13,352 nt of DNA. It comes from CAZCJU01 sp964562175. Lineage in GTDB: Bacteria; Bacillota; Clostridia; Oscillospirales; CAG-272. The notes below the pieces were generated by a model. That model did not search any database. It was not told where the DNA came from and saw nothing but the letters and a program-made list of their open reading frames with translations. The position numbers were made by a program, and so were the translations under genes. Location: positions 1 to 13,352 of the forward strand of contig CAZLRV010000032.1 of the NCBI GenBank assembly GCA_964562175.1, written 5' to 3'. This document shows positions 13,072-13,352 of the stretch, piece by piece (within the stretch, counting starts at the first letter, position 1; every line of letters begins with the position of its first letter).

Positions 13072-13352
13072 ATGAACATAAAAAATAGCAACGGCGTTCT
13101 GAAAATATGCTCCGTTCTGTCGGCACTGCTGCTTGCACTTTCCGGTTGCTCCGGCTCAAGCGAGGGCTTATCGACAGACAGCGACACCACACTCGAAGGT
13201 CCGCCGACGGTCGAAACGCCGATACTGCCCCCCGCACCTCCGAGTGCCTCTGTGCAAAGACCTACTCGTCCGATAACTACCACAATAACGCTTGCGGATA
13301 ACGATATTGTCGTGAACGGCAACGGCGCATCGGCAAACGGAAATACGCTGAC
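13072..13352 (+). CDS. Lipoprotein with Cthe_2159-type carbohydrate-binding domain (partial)
   Basis: ATG 13072 follows GGAG (13061-13064) and lies 14 bases past the previous stop, so it is likely in the same operon. The first 31 residues are a lipoprotein signal (basic start, hydrophobic ICSVLSALLLALSG, then Cys in an LSGC lipobox). A Ser/Thr/Pro-rich linker follows, then ITLADNDIVVNGNGA..GNTLT, which closely resembles the opening of the Cthe_2159 family (PF14262, calcium-dependent beta-helix polysaccharide binders). The gene runs off the right edge after 93 codons. It is probably a cell-surface glycan-binding protein; the identification rests on about 25 residues. Confidence 0.7.
   Translation, partial: MNIKNSNGVLKICSVLSALLLALSGCSGSSEGLSTDSDTTLEGPPTVETPILPPAPPSASVQRPTRPITTTITLADNDIVVNGNGASANGNTL

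Noticed and set aside
1..13352. CRISPR arrays, tRNA or rRNA genes, transposase genes
   Set aside because: No regularly spaced direct repeats, no cloverleaf or rRNA-like conserved blocks and no transposase or integrase motifs were seen on either strand by eye.

Overview
The window looks like chromosomal DNA from a gut-type, low-to-mid GC Firmicute, probably an uncultured Clostridia/Oscillospirales lineage. The reasons are AGGAG-type ribosome binding sites, near-consensus TTGACA/TATAAT promoters, lipoproteins with Ser/Thr/Glu-rich linkers, and family types (DUF6273, Cthe_2159-like, SWIM, GtrA) common in such genomes. The taxonomic call is inference; no rRNA or other marker gene is present.

Left part (1-1620): two short minus-strand reading frames of unknown function, one running off the left edge. 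Next comes a long hairpin followed directly by what reads as the 5' end of a group II intron (about 396-545) with no maturase and no domain V, so a dead remnant. A minus-strand SWIM zinc-finger gene follows, preceded by an overlapping 26-residue upstream ORF that carries the only good ribosome binding site. An approximately 390-base spacer holds hairpins and one copy of a dispersed intergenic repeat.

Middle part (1618-8938): a minus-strand secreted lipoprotein with a metallo-beta-lactamase fold is divergent from a plus-strand operon driven by a strong sigma-A promoter at 2955-2983. The operon encodes a GT-C (GT39/PMT_2-type) membrane glycosyltransferase, a UDP-galactopyranose-mutase/amine-oxidase-like FAD protein and a small GtrA membrane protein. 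Together they suggest making, flipping and using a polyprenyl-phosphate-linked sugar. Directly downstream is a large TIR-domain protein (zinc ribbon - TPR-like helices - TIR with the catalytic-type Glu - coiled coil - DUF6273).

Spacer 8939-9831: about 890 bases without a convincing gene. It holds the second, inverted copy of the dispersed repeat, several hairpins, a strong promoter overlapping a dyad, and a terminator-like hairpin that could close an untranslated RNA of about 220 nt.

Right part (9832-13352): a promoter with perfect -35 and -10 hexamers, bracketed by a 10-bp perfect inverted repeat that looks like a repressor operator, precedes a tightly packed operon. Its genes are a DUF5131 (phage Gp37/Gp68-like) protein with a CX3CX2C motif, a tiny coupled ORF, an OB-fold protein, an imidazolonepropionase-like amidohydrolase, a gamma-resorcylate-decarboxylase-like amidohydrolase_2 protein, and the start of a lipoprotein with a Cthe_2159-type carbohydrate-binding domain cut off by the window end.
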